Positions 13,416-32,675 of a stretch of DNA of 64,000 nucleotides are shown here, in pieces. The position numbers and the translations under genes were made by a program. Every line of letters begins with the position of its first letter. Position 1 is the stretch's first letter. The notes beneath the pieces were generated by a model. It was not told the DNA's origin. It saw only the letters and a program-made list of their open reading frames with translations, and ran no database searches. The DNA comes from Gordionus sp. m RMFG-2023 (Eukaryota > Nematomorpha > Gordioida > Chordodea > Parachordodidae), in the NCBI RefSeq assembly GCF_954871325.1, contig NC_088777.1, positions 51,770,002 through 51,834,001 on the forward strand, written 5' to 3'.

Positions 13416-14399
13416 CAGAATTTTTTAATAAGAACATCTACCATCATTTTTTAAAGGTTTCGATTGGATAATTAACAACCTTGGATTTAAAAAAAAAATA
13501 TATATATATTTCAAATATACTTTTATTCAATCTATCTTTCATTTTTAAAATATTTTATCTTTTATAAAATTAAGACAAACACTATTTAAGTTAAATAAAT
13601 AATTGTATAAAAGCAAAGGAGAAAAAAAATATATTTAAAAATCTTATACTAACCTTGAAGCCGAGGTATAATTATCATTGGCTAAAAAATCTTTTATTTT
13701 TCATTTAATTTTATTAATTATCGTTTTTTTAATTGTTTTTACCATTGGCTTATTTTTTTATCTTAAAGATAAATTACATATGCATTATCCTTTATTTTCA
13801 ATTATAATATACTATATATATTAAAAAATTTTAATTTTTCTTTAGATAACAATATATATATATAAAGAATTATTTAAAATAATAATTTAGTCTAAGAAAT
13901 CAATTTGTTAAATTTATGTAATTGATATTCCTAAAACAAATTTCTTTAACAGAGGATAAGGAGAAGTATACTATTATTTTTCTAATAAAAGTGAAGAAGT
14001 TATGAAGGTAAAAAATAAGATAATATTTTAAATAATTATATGTTTTAGTAAAATAATTTATTAAATTTATATTTAATAAATATTTTTTTTCCTATTCCAA
14101 ATATATAAAAATATCATTAAATTTAAGTTATAACAATTATAAAAAATTATTAATGTAGGTAAGAAAAAAAATATAAAATAGGAACACCATGCGTGCTGGA
14201 CTAGGAGGGAAAAGGGAGTGTTTCCAAGAAACACTTGCTTTTCTGCTTTAGGATTTCGGTTTGGATTTGTTGTTTAAGAAATAGGGACTCGTTTTTGACC
14301 CCTGTCCTTAATGAAATTCTTATATCCAATTAATTTAAGAACTATGGGGATTAGAAATTAGGGGAATAAAAAAGAATTAGGGAGAGATTTTTTAAACTT

Positions 14400-14800
14400 A
14401 TTGATTTGAGCTTCAAGGGGTTCGGTATTTCCGTTAGCCGGAAAGGAGGTAACACCCGGCACGTCCCTGACAAGTCTTTTGCCACCGTGCCAAGACGTCA
14501 AAGACATGCCGTCGGGACGCTTATCGTCAGCATTTAGGAGACTAACGGCTCCAAACTATTGGGGAAACCGGCCGAAATCAAGGCTTTGCCGATTAACCTA
14601 TTTAGGTTGTCGTGCCTCAGAAAACGGCCACTGACTTTGAGACAAGAAAAACAATGTCTAGAGAAGGGATCAATCTGTTTGCAGCAGTCAGCACAGGTGT
14701 CTACAGAAGGGATAAAGCAACCAAGCCTATGGCCAATGATAGTTTGAAACTCATCGTCTGTCAGGTAACGATTTCTTTTTACCACTCGGAATCGCGTCTA
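14400..14800 (-). pseudogene. Retroelement fragment: Cys/His region plus RPDG-motif domain
   Basis: The minus strand encodes a piece with TCADCCKQIDPFSRHCFSC, then an LNRLIGKALISAGFP stretch ending in LEP. After a frameshift at about 14545 it continues with DDKRPDGMSLTSWHGGKRL and RDV. The same order (Cys/His cluster, basic linker, ILEP, RPDG, WD- or RD-containing segment) occurs at 50395-51150. From memory this block lies downstream of the reverse transcriptase in some animal non-LTR retroelements. No reverse transcriptase is visible here. It is GC-richer than its surroundings, consistent with a transposed piece. Confidence 0.6.
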
Positions 14801-14999
14801 GTCATTCATGGCCGTTACAATTTTATTTTGCGTTTCTGAGCAGTTGCAGATCAGTTAGATGCGGGACACAGACAAAGTTTTTCAAATGCGCATTGAAGTG
14901 TAGGAACCCCAGGAAGCTCTTTAGATGACTGGAATAAAATTTTAAATCTCACAGTATACATATCGGAGATCCCGGATTTTTTTTATTAATATAATATTT

Positions 15000-15470
15000 T
15001 CATTTTTATAAGCTGTGGTTTTAAAATTTACAGACGGGTCGGAGTATTTTTTAGCAAAAATTTTTTTAGGCTCGGCCCGTATACCCTAGGGTGGGGCTTC
15101 AGGTTCCTTTTATATATATTTCAAGCCAAAGTCATGCATGCAATATTTTTTAAATTTAGATTAATTTTTATCGGATTAAGATTGTAAAAAAAAATATTTT
15201 TTTTGTGTAGACCCTGAGAGGTCTTGCCATAGAATGGGCTGAATAGTATGATTTTGGATTAGGGACTAAAAACAAAATTATTATCGATTAGTGAGATAGT
15301 GTTGAAAAATCCTTATACTACATATCTTTCAATTTCTCCTTGAAACAATTTGTAAAATTATTTTAAAAAAACATAATTTTTTAAAAATTCAGGGTCGGTT
15401 CGTTAAATACAAATCGGACCGAACCTAAAATTTTGAACATTTAACGGATTTCTTCTTTTCTTAGAAAATC
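15000..15470. repeat. Degenerate GC-spiked repeat debris
   Basis: Short islands such as CAGACGGGTCGGAG, GGCTCGGCCCGTATACCC, CAGGGTCGGTTCG and TCGGACCGAACC in otherwise AT-rich DNA. They look like broken relatives of the CCCGGCCC repeat at 13050. Confidence 0.45.
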
Positions 15471-15621
15471 ACAAAGTTTGGTACTTTATATTATTAAAGG
15501 AAATAGATTTATTTTAAAAAAATGTGTGCCAATTTAAAGGCATAGATAAGGGAATGGGAAGTTGAAATTGAATATCATAAAAATTTAAAATTAAGAGAAA
15601 AAAAATGATATTTGTGGTGCA

Positions 15622-15745
15622 GGGTTGGGCAGTATCGCGGATATTTGTAACTAAGATACATGTAACTTGTATCTTATCAAAATTATCAAAGTTCTGGGTA
15701 AGTGTACCGTTAAAGTCGAGGTAAAAAAAAAAGGTATAGTTCTAA
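15622..15745. repeat. Possible small transposon remnant (GGGCAGTATCGCG)
   Basis: Contains GGGTTGGGCAGTATCGCGG followed by mirrored GATACATGTAACTTGTATC. A related start (GGCTGGGCAGTAGG) occurs at 38627. Boundaries are uncertain. Confidence 0.35.
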
Positions 15746-16364
15746 ATTTTTTACCGATTTGGTAGTAGTTAAAATGGAGATAATTCTCTCAGTTTTTCTG
15801 GAATGCCTTTTCTTAGAGAATTTATAAAGCTTTCCGGAAGAAGTTTGGGATAAATAATATAAATATTCGATTTAAAAAAAAAAATCGTTTCTTACCTTTT
15901 AATACGATGGCCTCAAAATTTTACTCAAAACCAAATGCATCAACGTGTAGCTTTTACAAAGCAATATGAGTTTCATTTAAGCTGTGTCAAACCGTAGAAG
16001 CAACGTCTAAAACAAAACTAAAAAAATGCTGTCCAATTTAAACGAATGCGTTTAAAAATGCATAATTTGCGTTTTGAAAATCTGCGTTGAAAACGTAGAA
16101 TTTATGCGCATTATTAGACTACTACATTTCATTTGCCTATATATCTAATTTTTACTATTCTCAATGAGGCCATAGGTTTTAGGTCAAGATGTGGAAACCT
16201 TCCATATTTCAATCCAAATGTAAAGAAATTTTTTTTATCAGAATGGGTGATGGTAATTAATCTACACTCGGTCATACTGTAGAAAAAATTTAATATTATT
16301 TTTCAAAATTTTAAACTTTTATCAATATTACAATCTTTTTTTCTGTGTCCAAAAATATATTAAG

Positions 16365-22486
<6,122 letters not shown>

Positions 22487-22545
22487 ATGTTTTTTTTTAT
22501 ATGCTATATATACATTTTTATATATAAGCTGAACAATTGTATATC

Positions 22546-22699
22546 TAGTCTTGTTAAAGGGCTCGATTGGAGCCCAGGCCTGAAGATTTTGCTAATAGAA
22601 GGAACAAAGGTCTAGACATATATTATCAAAATCTCGAGATTTATACACTATTTTTCTGGATAAAAGTTAGCCGTATTTAAAAATCGCCTTAAAACACTA
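22546..22699. repeat. Foldback repeat, left arm shortened
   Basis: Begins TAGTCTTGTTAAAGGGCTCG and ends AAAACACTA. Much of the left inner arm is deleted; the centre reads AGGCCTGAAGATTTTGC. It lies just after the P450-A stop codon. Confidence 0.75.
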
Positions 22700-23072
22700 T
22701 GTATTTCTAAAATTTTTGGCTATATTTAATTTTACAGTTAGTGGCGCATCAAAATTTTTCTTCATATACTTTCTTATGTTCGTATACCAGTTAAATTTGA
22801 GAATTTGAAACATGCGAATCATTTATTATAGCCCTTTAAAATGTTAATCTTTTTTTTCTCGCTAGAGTTATTTCAAATTGATATGTCCAAATACTATTAT
22901 TTTGCCTTTTATTTTTAAGTTAATGACATGATCAATCTCTCGCAATAACGGCGTAAAATGGAAAAAAAATGTATCTGTTAGCGTCAATGTGTTTTTTTTC
23001 TCGCCAATGTGTTATTTTTTTTCAACTTTTATATCATTTTATTTGAGCATGTGAGGAAATGTATTCTATCAT

Positions 23073-23287
23073 GTTTTGTTGTTAAACGGTTAATTTTGAG
23101 CCTCGGCAAATCAATTACTTTATCATAAAAATATTAACTCAGCCTGAATATTTAGCTCATAAAAGAAACAAGGGTTCTAAGCATATATTATCGAAATCTT
23201 GAGGAATATAGGCAATATATTGTTGGCTAAAATATAGAGTTAGTTGTTTTTTAAGAATCGGCTCAAAACGAGCCGTTTGATAACACT
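23073..23287. repeat. Foldback repeat, intergenic
   Basis: The right arm CGGCTCAAAACGAGCCG and TTTGATAACACTA are well kept; the left arm is diverged (GTTGTTAAACGGTTAA). Confidence 0.8.
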
Positions 23288-24049
23288 AATCACGTTTGGA
23301 ATACCTATATATCCTATAAGTATCAGACAATTTCTCCAGGAACTTCTGCACTAAAAAATGATCTAAAAGTAGGAAAAATAACAACATTGAAGCTAACATA
23401 TATATAATTGTATTATGGAATACTTTTTTTTTTACAGCGCAATTATTTATTATATTTAAATCGTATTTTCAATTTTAAAACTAATTTGATTAAAATTTGT
23501 AAATCGCAAAAAAAAACTTAATTTTGTAAATATTATATATATTAAAAAAATAATGATTTATAAGCATTTTTTTAAAATTCATATATAAATATAATATAAA
23601 ATGTCCCTTTTTTTGTATTTTCAAATCAACTTTTTTTTACAAATACATAACATAGCTTCCTATCAACATATAAATACATATAAATAATATTAATTTATAA
23701 TTTTTTTCCCCATTTTTGTAACATATAGTTGGATGCAGAAAGTACTTCCCTTGACATCTCTCAAGATTTTCTGAGTTAGAAAGGGATTTTAATTTATTGA
23801 TTAAAAATTATCAATTTTTTGGCGACCTTTAGAAGCATTATCAATTTTTATACTATTTTCATAATTCGTATAAATGTGCACAATCTATGATATTATCATA
23901 ATTTCGAATTTAATTTTTTTATTATAGTAGTCTTAATAATTTTATATATACATATATACATTTTAAATTTATACGCTCATTCATATGAAAAAAATATAAT
24001 TTTCCACTCAATTATTTTTATTTATATAATATAAAAAAAGCGTTTAAAT

Positions 24050-24195
24050 AAAAGTATATCAAAAAACAGATACAGATTTGCTTAAAATAATATCTAGATA
24101 TAGATACAGATACTTAAAATTTTTTTTTTATCTAGATGCAGATACTATATTTTTATATCTGGACACTTTGAAAACTCTGATAATTTTTATCATTT
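24050..24195. repeat. TATCTAGATA-rich repeat, second copy
   Basis: AACAGATACAGATTTGC, ATATCTAGATATAGATACAG and TATCTAGATGCAGATAC, ending in ACTCTGATAATTTTTATC, which matches the end of the repeat at 21380. Confidence 0.6.
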
Positions 24196-24510
24196 ATTTT
24201 TTCTTCCCAGTTTCAATAATATTATACAATAAAATAATTTAAATAAAATGATTAATTCGCTTCACTAGCATTTTTTAATTTTATCAAATAAATTTCTCAC
24301 ATATTATGAGTATAAATATTTTTTTTTTCGCTAACCCTAGGAAAGTGGTCTTATGAAATAGTTTTCAGATTTTTCACTTAAATTGGTCATGTAAAACTGA
24401 TATTTGGACACAAATGTAGGATTATTTTATTTGAAATAAAGTTTTTTCAAAAATGTCTGAGCCAAGATTCCTCATCTAACCATTCCCTTCCCTTCTTCCC
24501 CGAAAGAAAG

Positions 24511-24729
24511 AAGGAAGGAAGGAAGGAAGGAAGGAAGGAAGGAAGGAAGGAAGGAAGGAAGGAAGGAAGGAAGGAAGGAAGGAAGGAAGGAAGGAAGGAA
24601 GGAAGGAAGGAAGGAAGGAAGGAAGGAAGGAAGGAAGGAAGGAAGGAAGGAAGGAAGGAAGGAAGGAAGGAAGGAAGGAAGGAAGGAAGGAAGGAAGGAA
24701 GGAAGGAAGGAAGGAAGGAAGGAAGGAAG
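24511..24729. repeat. (GGAA)n microsatellite
   Basis: More than 200 bases of perfect GGAA repeat (GAAGGAAGG...). Intergenic; its antisense Pro/Ser/Phe/Leu frames are spurious. Confidence 0.98.
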
Positions 24730-25047
24730 AAAACAAAACAAAGAAAGAAACAAAGATTCTTATTAAAAATTATATCTCCCAGATTAGTTTAGTTTATGTA
24801 AATTATTAGAAAAAATTAATAAAAATTTCACAACTCTTAAATTTCTATTTAAAAAATAATTTTTGAGGTTAAAATTTACCACATTGTCCTATTGACTAAC
24901 GATTATGTTTTATAAATTCGTTTATAAAATATCGATCTCTAATACCATTAGAAAAGTATTTAAATGCAGAAAAAAATTGCTAAGATTAGTTTAAATAACA
25001 ATTTTTTGTTAAGTCATCGAATCGCATGGTAATCTATAATATTTCTA

Positions 25048-25160
25048 ACAGATCAGCTGGTCCGGCCCGAAACTAAACCCCGGATTTTATCTACCCAGAC
25101 CGGACACAAAATTTCCTGGGCCGGGCTTAAAACCCCGAGTTAGAGACACTTGGCGGTATT
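25048..25160. repeat. GC-spiked repeat fragment (CCCGGCCC family)
   Basis: GGTCCGGCCCGAAAC and CCTGGGCCGGGCTTAAAA in inverted relation within about 110 bases, flanked by AT-rich DNA. Confidence 0.6.
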
Positions 25161-25586
25161 CTTCGCGGATGAGAATTTTTTTTATCGGGATCGTGGAATC
25201 TAATGGAATCTAACGTGGGACATATGGCACGGCTAGTTTGTAACGACGTAAAAAGCAGATTTTTAAAAAATAAATTTTTTTGCAATTGAAAATTAAAGCT
25301 AAAAATTATTTTTTTATTTTTTTAAAAATAAAACCATTATATTAAAAAAATATAAAAAATAATATATTGTTATGACAAGTTAGTCCTATTTTTCATTATC
25401 AATATCCACAATTTTTTATTTTACCCTTACGGATATTTTTTTTTTTTTTTAAAAAAAAACATATAGATTACATTTTAGAAATTCGCTTCAATTAAGGTAA
25501 TTACTACACCGTAACTTGTTTTATTTAATTTTTATATATATAATAATAAAAACAAAAATAATTAAAATAATATTACAAGTATATTA

Positions 25587-25799
25587 TAGTGTCGTTAAAA
25601 ATGGCCCTTGAAGTCGACTTTTAAAAACGGGTCCTAATTGAGATTTTAACCCAAAATATTGATTCTGTAAACCCTGGAGATTTGGCTCGTAAGTGGCTAG
25701 AAAGGTTTTGGAGGACCTCTATTTGTCAAATTCTAGGGGCTTATACAAAATTTTTGGGGCCGTTTATGGATCTAAATAGGGGTCGTTTAAACAACACTA
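25587..25799. repeat. Foldback repeat, divergent subtype
   Basis: TAGTGTCGTTAAAAATGGC to GTCGTTTAAACAACACTA. The interior (GGGTCCTAATTGAGATTTTA, CCTGGAGATTTGGC) differs from the main subtype but keeps the same ends; 27825-28012 shares this interior. Confidence 0.7.
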
Positions 25800-26220
25800 A
25801 TTGTATATTCTTCTTTGTATCAAAAACAAATATTTCATTTTTAACCTATCTCAAAAATAATTATTTTTTTTAGTTTTAACCTTTTACTATAAATTATAAA
25901 TATATATATATTTTGACTAGACTATGTTAATCGGTTTAAAATCAAGTCTCGCCATCTTAAATGTAAACTTGTTTTTTTTTTGTAAAGCATAAATAAATAC
26001 GTAAAATAATCTAATAAGGATATTTAAATTCTGACAAAAAAAAAAATTAAATTTAAAAGGATGAACTTGGTAAAATAAAAAATAATTTTTTTAAAAAATC
26101 TATTTTTTTTCATAATTTAAGGGATTTTTTTAGGTTGGTTAATGAGGTAAGGCATTTTGTGTTAGAATTCCTCATTTGTGTTAGATATTATTTTGATTAA
26201 AGAATAACTGGCTTTATACT

Positions 26221-26340
26221 GATCCAGAAAAATATTATGCAAGCCTAAAAAAATTTTCTCATAGAATGAGCAAAGGTCTAGACATATAGTATCGACATAT
26301 CGAGACTTACTCGATATTTTTCTGGCGAAAATATTAATAT
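26221..26340. repeat. Foldback repeat, inner part only
   Basis: CCAGAAAAATATTATGCAAG and TATTTTTCTGGCGAAAATAT form the inner arms; both outer ends are missing. Confidence 0.65.
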
Positions 26341-27578
26341 GTGTAAAATGGCCATATTTTTTTTTTATTATAAATATAAAAATATTTAAAATATAAAATA
26401 CTTGCAAAAGAAACCTATTATAGTAATTTAAACTAATTTAATTAGTTTTTAAATTTATCATCTTATATTTAATAATAATATTATAAATTAACTTTTTTTT
26501 TTCACCAAACAAAAAAAATAATGTTTAATCTGATTTTTCTAAAAAAGATATTACTATAAAAAAAAAGAGTTTATTTTAAAATATTTTAGGTATAGGGTGG
26601 TGGCCAGTCATTAACCATGGCTATTTACGTTTTTAGAAGTAATTAATTAGAATATTTTTTTTACTTCAAAAAATAGTTGCCTTAACTACACTTGTAAAAA
26701 AAAATATATTAGTTTTTGCATGTTGAATAAGTAAGCATTGAATTTTTGCATATTGAAAAATAAAATTTTGTATAAGCACAATTTTTTCTCGTAAGTCGAA
26801 TTTTTTTTTGGTCAATATACTTTAGAAAGCTTACTACTACCACACAGGGCTTTTTATATGCCTAAGTCCTGTCCATTTGATGTAAGGCATAAATTAATGA
26901 TAAAAATTTGATAGACAAAGAACAAAAATATTTTGATTATTTTGATTAGTTAGCCTGTTTAATTAATAACGTAAATATTAATTTTATAGGTAAGAAGATT
27001 ATGCTAATTGTTTAGGGGGAAAAATAAATATTATATTTTAATATTTTGTTTTTTGATAAAGGAATAATCTGATCTTTCACACTGATTATAATCATTTGGT
27101 AAAAAAAAAAAAAAAAAAAAAAAAACTTTATTGTTTTTTAAGAGTCAATGATTGTATTAATTATTTATTAATGGTATTCCATGATGACTTTTCATTAAAA
27201 TATTATTACTATACATATATAAAATTATTATCTATTTTTTTTATAAGGGATAATTTTATATTTTTTTTTATTAAAAAGAAATAAATTATTATTATCACAG
27301 ATTTTTACTAAAAAATAAACATCATTTAAATTTACATTTATATTTAGCGAATTTCCATAATTTTTTTTTATAATGAAAATCAAACAAAAAAAACTTACCA
27401 TTTAAATAGGTATAGTTCGGATGGAAATAAAATATATATATGTAAAATAAATTCAAAAAATTCCTAAAAATTTGGTCTAAAATAAAAGGGAGTTTTCTAA
27501 CTTTTTTTCCCGGAGAATTATGAAGGTAAAAAAAAATATAAATAATTTTTCATGTCCATTAAAAAGGAGTTCTAGATC

Positions 27579-27745
27579 TAGTGTTGCTAAACGGTTCGTT
27601 TTAAGCCGACTTTTTAAAAAGGGATAACTTCAATATTTCATCCAGAAAAATACAGAGCAAGCCTGAAGATTTTGTTCCTAGAAGGAACGAAGGTCCTAAA
27701 CATTTATTAACAAAATCTTTCTGGCTAAGCCGTTTAACAACACTA
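27579..27745. repeat. Foldback repeat, right arm shortened
   Basis: TAGTGTTGCTAAACGGTTCG to CGTTTAACAACACTA, with part of the right inner arm deleted. Confidence 0.8.
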
Positions 27746-27824
27746 TAGATCTAAATTTTGTTAATTTACAAGATAGGCTGTAATTGTTAAAAAGACTAAT
27801 TTGGGGGGGGGGGGAATTTTTTTT

Positions 27825-28012
27825 AAAAAAGGGGTCCAATTAAGATTTTTAAGTTTAAATACATAATTATTGTAAAAAACCTCAAGATCTAACGAATAGA
27901 GGTTCCTACCTTTTATGCCCATATATGAGCGAAATGTTCCAAGATTACGCATTATTATTTAGGCTAAAATCTTAATTAGAGCCCTTTTTAAAAAGCGGTG
28001 CTTCATATACTA
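27825..28012. repeat. Foldback repeat, divergent subtype, ends lost
   Basis: GGGGTCCAATTAAGATTTTT and TAAAATCTTAATTAGAGCCC are inverted to each other, with CCTCAAGATCTAACGAATAG between them; similar to 25587-25799. Confidence 0.6.
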
Positions 28013-30018
28013 GGGCCTAGTTTTGATATAATTGGAATAATAATAACATTTTTTTCCTTTTTTTTTTAAAAAAAAAATAACATGTCGTGTGGTGATTCTG
28101 AATCTATTGATTTTAAATTCTTTACCGAGGGTTAATTAAAAAAAATTTATAATCCGATTCAATCAGAAATGCATTCTATCATGTGTAGGTAGAGAGTATT
28201 TGCCCTATAAATATCAGTCAAATTCAGCCATAGACATTTTTTAGTTTTTTTTTTTTATAATTTATTATGAAAAATCCATATAAAAATTGATATAAATTTA
28301 GAAGTATAGTTCTTAAGTTCATGGCAAAAATTGTTTTAAAAATTACAGTTTGGGTACGACTCTGTACATGCTGAAATATAATTCCTTTTAGAATCAGATT
28401 TTTAAAAATCCAAAAATCGCCCTTAGTAAAGGATTTGTAAATTGAGAGATTCCGAATCTTCATTACGACGTATATAATATACATTAGGAATCATATTATT
28501 TTAAGAGCTAGGGTTAGGGTAGGGGATGTTAAACTGGGGTCATTTGATCAATATTTTTTACGGTTTGCTATATAGAAACTTATAGGACTTGCCTTAGGTT
28601 AAAACTGCTATGATAGCCGCATCACCCAGCTATAAAATATTGTAAAACTCCCCAGAGCTCAATCTCTTAGAGTTTAGGAGGCAATTCTCAAATAAGTAAG
28701 GAGTGGCCAAATCTCCAACAAAGTCTATTTCGTGTTTTCAGATAAAGTTTTGAAAATTTTCAGAATTAAATTTTTTTTTTTAGTTTATAATATACAGCCT
28801 TTTACAATAAACAATTTTTAGAAATTGGAAATCTAGATGAATATATACATAAAACATGTATATAAAAATATAAATATTTAAAAAACTAATCAAAAAAAAG
28901 TAACTAATAAGTAACTTTTTGGCGTTACATTTCTAAAAAAACAATTTAACTAGTTTTTAGTTCTAATTAAATGATTGCAAATTAAAAGGGAATAATACTG
29001 GATGGATAGCTTAAAAATAGTATATTTAAAAATTGATGAAAAAAAACATATGGCAAAAGCATTTTTTATTAAAACCCTAAATATTTTCTTCAATCGTTTT
29101 TTTTATATGTTTTGCAAACAAAACATAATTATTTTTATAATCGTTTATATTTTTAGAAAGAGGGATGTAAATATTTTGAATTATATAGATGAGTTTTAAT
29201 TGGATTCTATCAAATTCCAAATAAATTTGGTATTTTAGGTAAACCTTCATTTCAAAAATTATGTAATTTTTTCCAACTCTATATAAACTAACTGGTATTT
29301 TAGAATAGTGTGCTAAATCGTTAAATGTTAGGCAGGCTAATGCGAACGGGGGCTCTGGTTGGCAGAAAAAAGACTTTAAGAGCCAGTAATTTTGTTTAGT
29401 AGATCACAAATTTCACTCTTTTCACTATCCATAATTTACTTAAACATAGTTTTTAAAAAATAAACCAAATTTATCATTTATTTATAAAAATAACTTCGAA
29501 TATTATGATTAATCTACTTTTGTGTTTAAGATATAAAAAAAACGTTCATCTAATAGAGTCTTCATGTAATATACATAGACTTTTTGAGTGGGTTTACTTC
29601 AAATTTACCTTCTTCTAAATTGTTGATTATCCTAATTAAGATTTCTATAATATTATTAGATATTTAATTATATATATTTTATATATATAACACTAGTATT
29701 AGGGTATATCTACCACCCTTTAGGGTTAGCAAAGACAGCTGTTATAGTGAACTCCATATCAAATCAACAAAAAAGAAGTCGATTTAGTTTTAAATAAACC
29801 ACATTATCACTTCCCCCACCAGGGTCATAACCAGGGTTGCCAGGTCAAAATTTTCAAATTGTGGGAGAAATTCGGTATTTTGTGGGAATAATATAAAAAT
29901 TGTGGGAGAAATATGAAAATTGCTAAAAAAAATTATTTGCAGGCCTTCGGCCCGCAAAGGCCCGGCCTGCGGTCGGGATTTAGAATTGACTTAGTTATCC
30001 GCTTATTATTTTTTATAA

Positions 30019-30200
30019 ATATAAAATAGGTAATTATTTTTCAAAATAAAATAGCCAACTATTTTTTAAAATAAAATAGCCAACTATTTTTCAAAATAAA
30101 ATAGCCAACTATTTTTCAAAATAAAATATCCAACTCTTTTTCAAAATAAAATAGGTAACTATTTTAATAAAATACGCAACTATTTTTCAAAATAGGTAAT
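30019..30200. repeat. 25-bp tandem repeat inside the hAT element
   Basis: About seven units of CAACTATTTTTCAAAATAAA plus ATAGC, with small variants. Adjacent units have no spacers. Confidence 0.85.
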
Positions 30201-30479
30201 TATAATACGACACAAAATTTCTTAAATACTATCTTTATTATTAAAATAACATATTGATTTATTATAATATATTAATTTTGTTTAAAAATAATAACCAACG
30301 ATCTTTTTTAAATACAAAAGAATGTAAACAAGATAAAATTTTATAAAAAAATTGTAATTTTACAATGTAAAAAAATATATTTTATGCTAATGTATAAATA
30401 AGATTTTATAAAAAAACAAACAATTTTAAATTTACAATGTAAAAAATAATTATAATCAGTGCGGGGAAGTTGTTCTACA

Positions 30480-30890
30480 GTATTTAGTTAATACAATGGG
30501 GGAAGGGGATATGATATTTTGAGGCATCAAAAATCTTCAAAGCATAAATCAGTACAGGGCTGTCTATCAACATCTATTGCAAAATTAAAATATTCTTCAA
30601 AAATAAGAAATAATACAGATGCAACTACAGTTGCGGAAATGGTAAATACCTATCATGCAGTACAACATTCAGAGAGAAACATCACAATGTTGGTAGAATC
30701 TTTCCCCATAATATTTAACGACTAATATAAATGAAAAGTATACTTTGTAGAACACAAATGAGCAAGGCTATCATCAATGTTTTAGGATATAAATCCAGAA
30801 GGTCAATTCTTAACGATTTGAAAGATGTGCAAACATATGCAATTCTAACAGATGCATCTAATAAGGAGATATCAAAACATTTCCCTTGAT
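30480..30890 (+). pseudogene. hAT transposase N-terminal fragment (BED finger end)
   Basis: Reads DILRHQKSSKHKS (the histidine end of a BED zinc finger), then a stretch with NNTDATTVAEMVNTYHAVQH. After a break comes KDVQTYAILTDASNK, the segment before the first catalytic Asp region of hAT transposases. The reading frame is broken by stops near 30723 and 30888. It matches nothing on the opposite strand nearby, so it is the front half of a transposase whose rear half lies inverted at 31565-32675. Confidence 0.7.
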
Positions 30891-31564
30891 CCTCCCCTAT
30901 TTCAACAAAATTAATGTCATTTCAATAAAACTATTAAAAAAAATTTCTCCAGATATGAAATATCCAAAGACATAGCTAACCATATATAATTGTAAATATG
31001 GCAGATTTAACATTACCAATGAATTGCATGGTAGCTTTCTGATCTGATAATTCCTCAGTGAATTTGGCAAAAACCACAGTGTATTTACAGAATTGAGTCA
31101 GCATAATGTTGGTTGATAGGTTCCTCCTAATACGCGCCATCGTATAATTTTAAAATTTTACAAACCTTTAAAAAATAAATAGATTATAAAAGCTGTCCTA
31201 ATATTTTGAAAAAAATTTTCAAAAATAAATGGCAGAAGTATATTTAGGAATTTTACATATAGGAAATCTACTATATGCTGTTAATATGGAGTTGCAATCA
31301 GAAGAATATAATTTAATAAAGGTTCACTAAATTATGCTGCAGAAATACCAAAGTAAGAATATTATTACTATTATCGGATAATTATTAATAAGATTTAATA
31401 TGATGTCATGTTTGAGGAGATTTGCTTCTTTATTTTTATGATTTGCCAATATATTCAAAATATTAATTTTACAATGTAAAAAATAAATTTATTTGATTTT
31501 ATGCAAATGTATAAATAAGATTTTATAAAATATAGAAAGTCAAATAGTTATAGTTAATTATATT

Positions 31565-32675
31565 TTATTTAAGATTTAAATAATGGAACTAAACGTTTAC
31601 CGTCGTTATTAAGATATTTATAAAATTCCTGGCATGACATTTTATAATTTTGTTTAACCATTAACTCGGCCTCTAATGTTGTTAAAGCTATTATTTCTCT
31701 CCTTTCTCCAGGCAGTCCTCATCAGGCTAAAAATGCGCTCCGATGAGGCATTAGAATGAGGTAAGGAGAAAACATACTCGCAAATTTTTTCCAAGCATGA
31801 GGATTTATCGTTATTACGAAAAAATTCCACCCATTTCTCCTCTGCTTTTAGACCATCTAACTTTAAGTATTCTGGCTAATCATAAAAAATGGAAAAAATT
31901 ACAATCTCTTCAAACAAGGCTTCAATGTCTATCGGTAATTTTAATATATTTATTAAATTACAAAAACCATCAAATGATGGTTTCTGTTCCAAGGTCATAA
32001 TATTTATACACTTGTAAATAGAGTTATTAAAATCAAATCTTGATTGTAAATATTCCAAAATTGTCTTAATAAAAATATTTGCTTCATTTAAAAATACGTT
32101 AATTATAGTAATATTTGAACATTTTAATATGATATTTTTAGCAATAGCGCCATAAAATTTATTATCTATTTTTAACTGTAGAGATGAACAGAGCTAGCAT
32201 GATTTTGTGAATCTTTATCAATAAAGAATCTTCTGATTGCAACTGAATATTAACTACATGAAGTAGATTTCCTACATGTGAAACTAATCCCAAATATGCT
32301 TCTGACATTTCATGAAAAAATTTTTCAAAATTTTAGGACAGCTTTTAAAATCTTTATTTAAGAAGTATTTCTTTAAGGGTTCGTAAAATTTTAAAATTCT
32401 CTTGATGGCAGGTATTAATGATAACCACCTGATAGGTACATATCGCAACAACTCACACCATTCCAAATCAGACCACTCCACTAATTCTTTTAATTCAGTG
32501 ACTCTTTTAGTTGATGAACTAAATTCGTTAAAACATTTCATCACAATTACTTCGACATCTACCGATAGTACATTCATTGCCTTCTTGCAAGAATTATGCA
32601 GTATATGGTATATACAGCCAATTGGTATTAATTCATTATTGTGCTGCCTCAATTCGGTAAATACACTTTGATTTG
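31565..32675 (-). pseudogene. hAT transposase C-terminal fragment
   Basis: On the minus strand, 32652-32284 encodes a piece with LIPIGCIYHILHNSCKKA, ELKELVEWSDLEW and VPIRWLSLIPAIKRIL, typical of the middle of hAT transposases. Further pieces follow at 32058-31876. The hAT dimerisation motif LPHSNASSERIFSLMRTAW lies at about 31760-31690, then a frameshift into TLEAELMVKQNYKMSCQEF. The frame is broken in at least two places. Confidence 0.82.

Larger units (their letters stand above)
10536..14390. other. Gene-free intergenic stretch
   Basis: AT-rich DNA after the EGF-ZP gene with no convincing coding frame. It holds the foldback copy at 11021, the tandem duplication at 12520, the GC-rich repeat at 13050 and a very AT-rich block at about 13500-14160. 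Confidence 0.7.
22700..29831. other. Gene-free stretch between P450 copies
   Basis: No coding frame with convincing composition or recognisable motif; short frames are low-complexity. Contents are foldback and GC-spiked repeats and the GGAA array, with AT-rich sequence and long homopolymers between them. Confidence 0.7.

Noticed and set aside
24472..24753. Pro/Ser/Phe/Leu repeat protein on the minus strand
   Set aside because: Translation of the GGAA microsatellite; no non-repeat coding sequence attached.
28507..28526. Telomere-like GGGTTAGGG
   Set aside because: A single short occurrence, no array.
27096..29199. Several 60-90-codon frames in the 27-29 kb interval
   Set aside because: Lys/Ile/Phe/Asn-rich translations of AT-rich DNA with homopolymers; no splice context or motif.
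30019..30200. CRISPR-like regular repeats
   Set aside because: The units are directly adjacent without unique spacers and lie in an animal hAT transposon; an ordinary tandem repeat.
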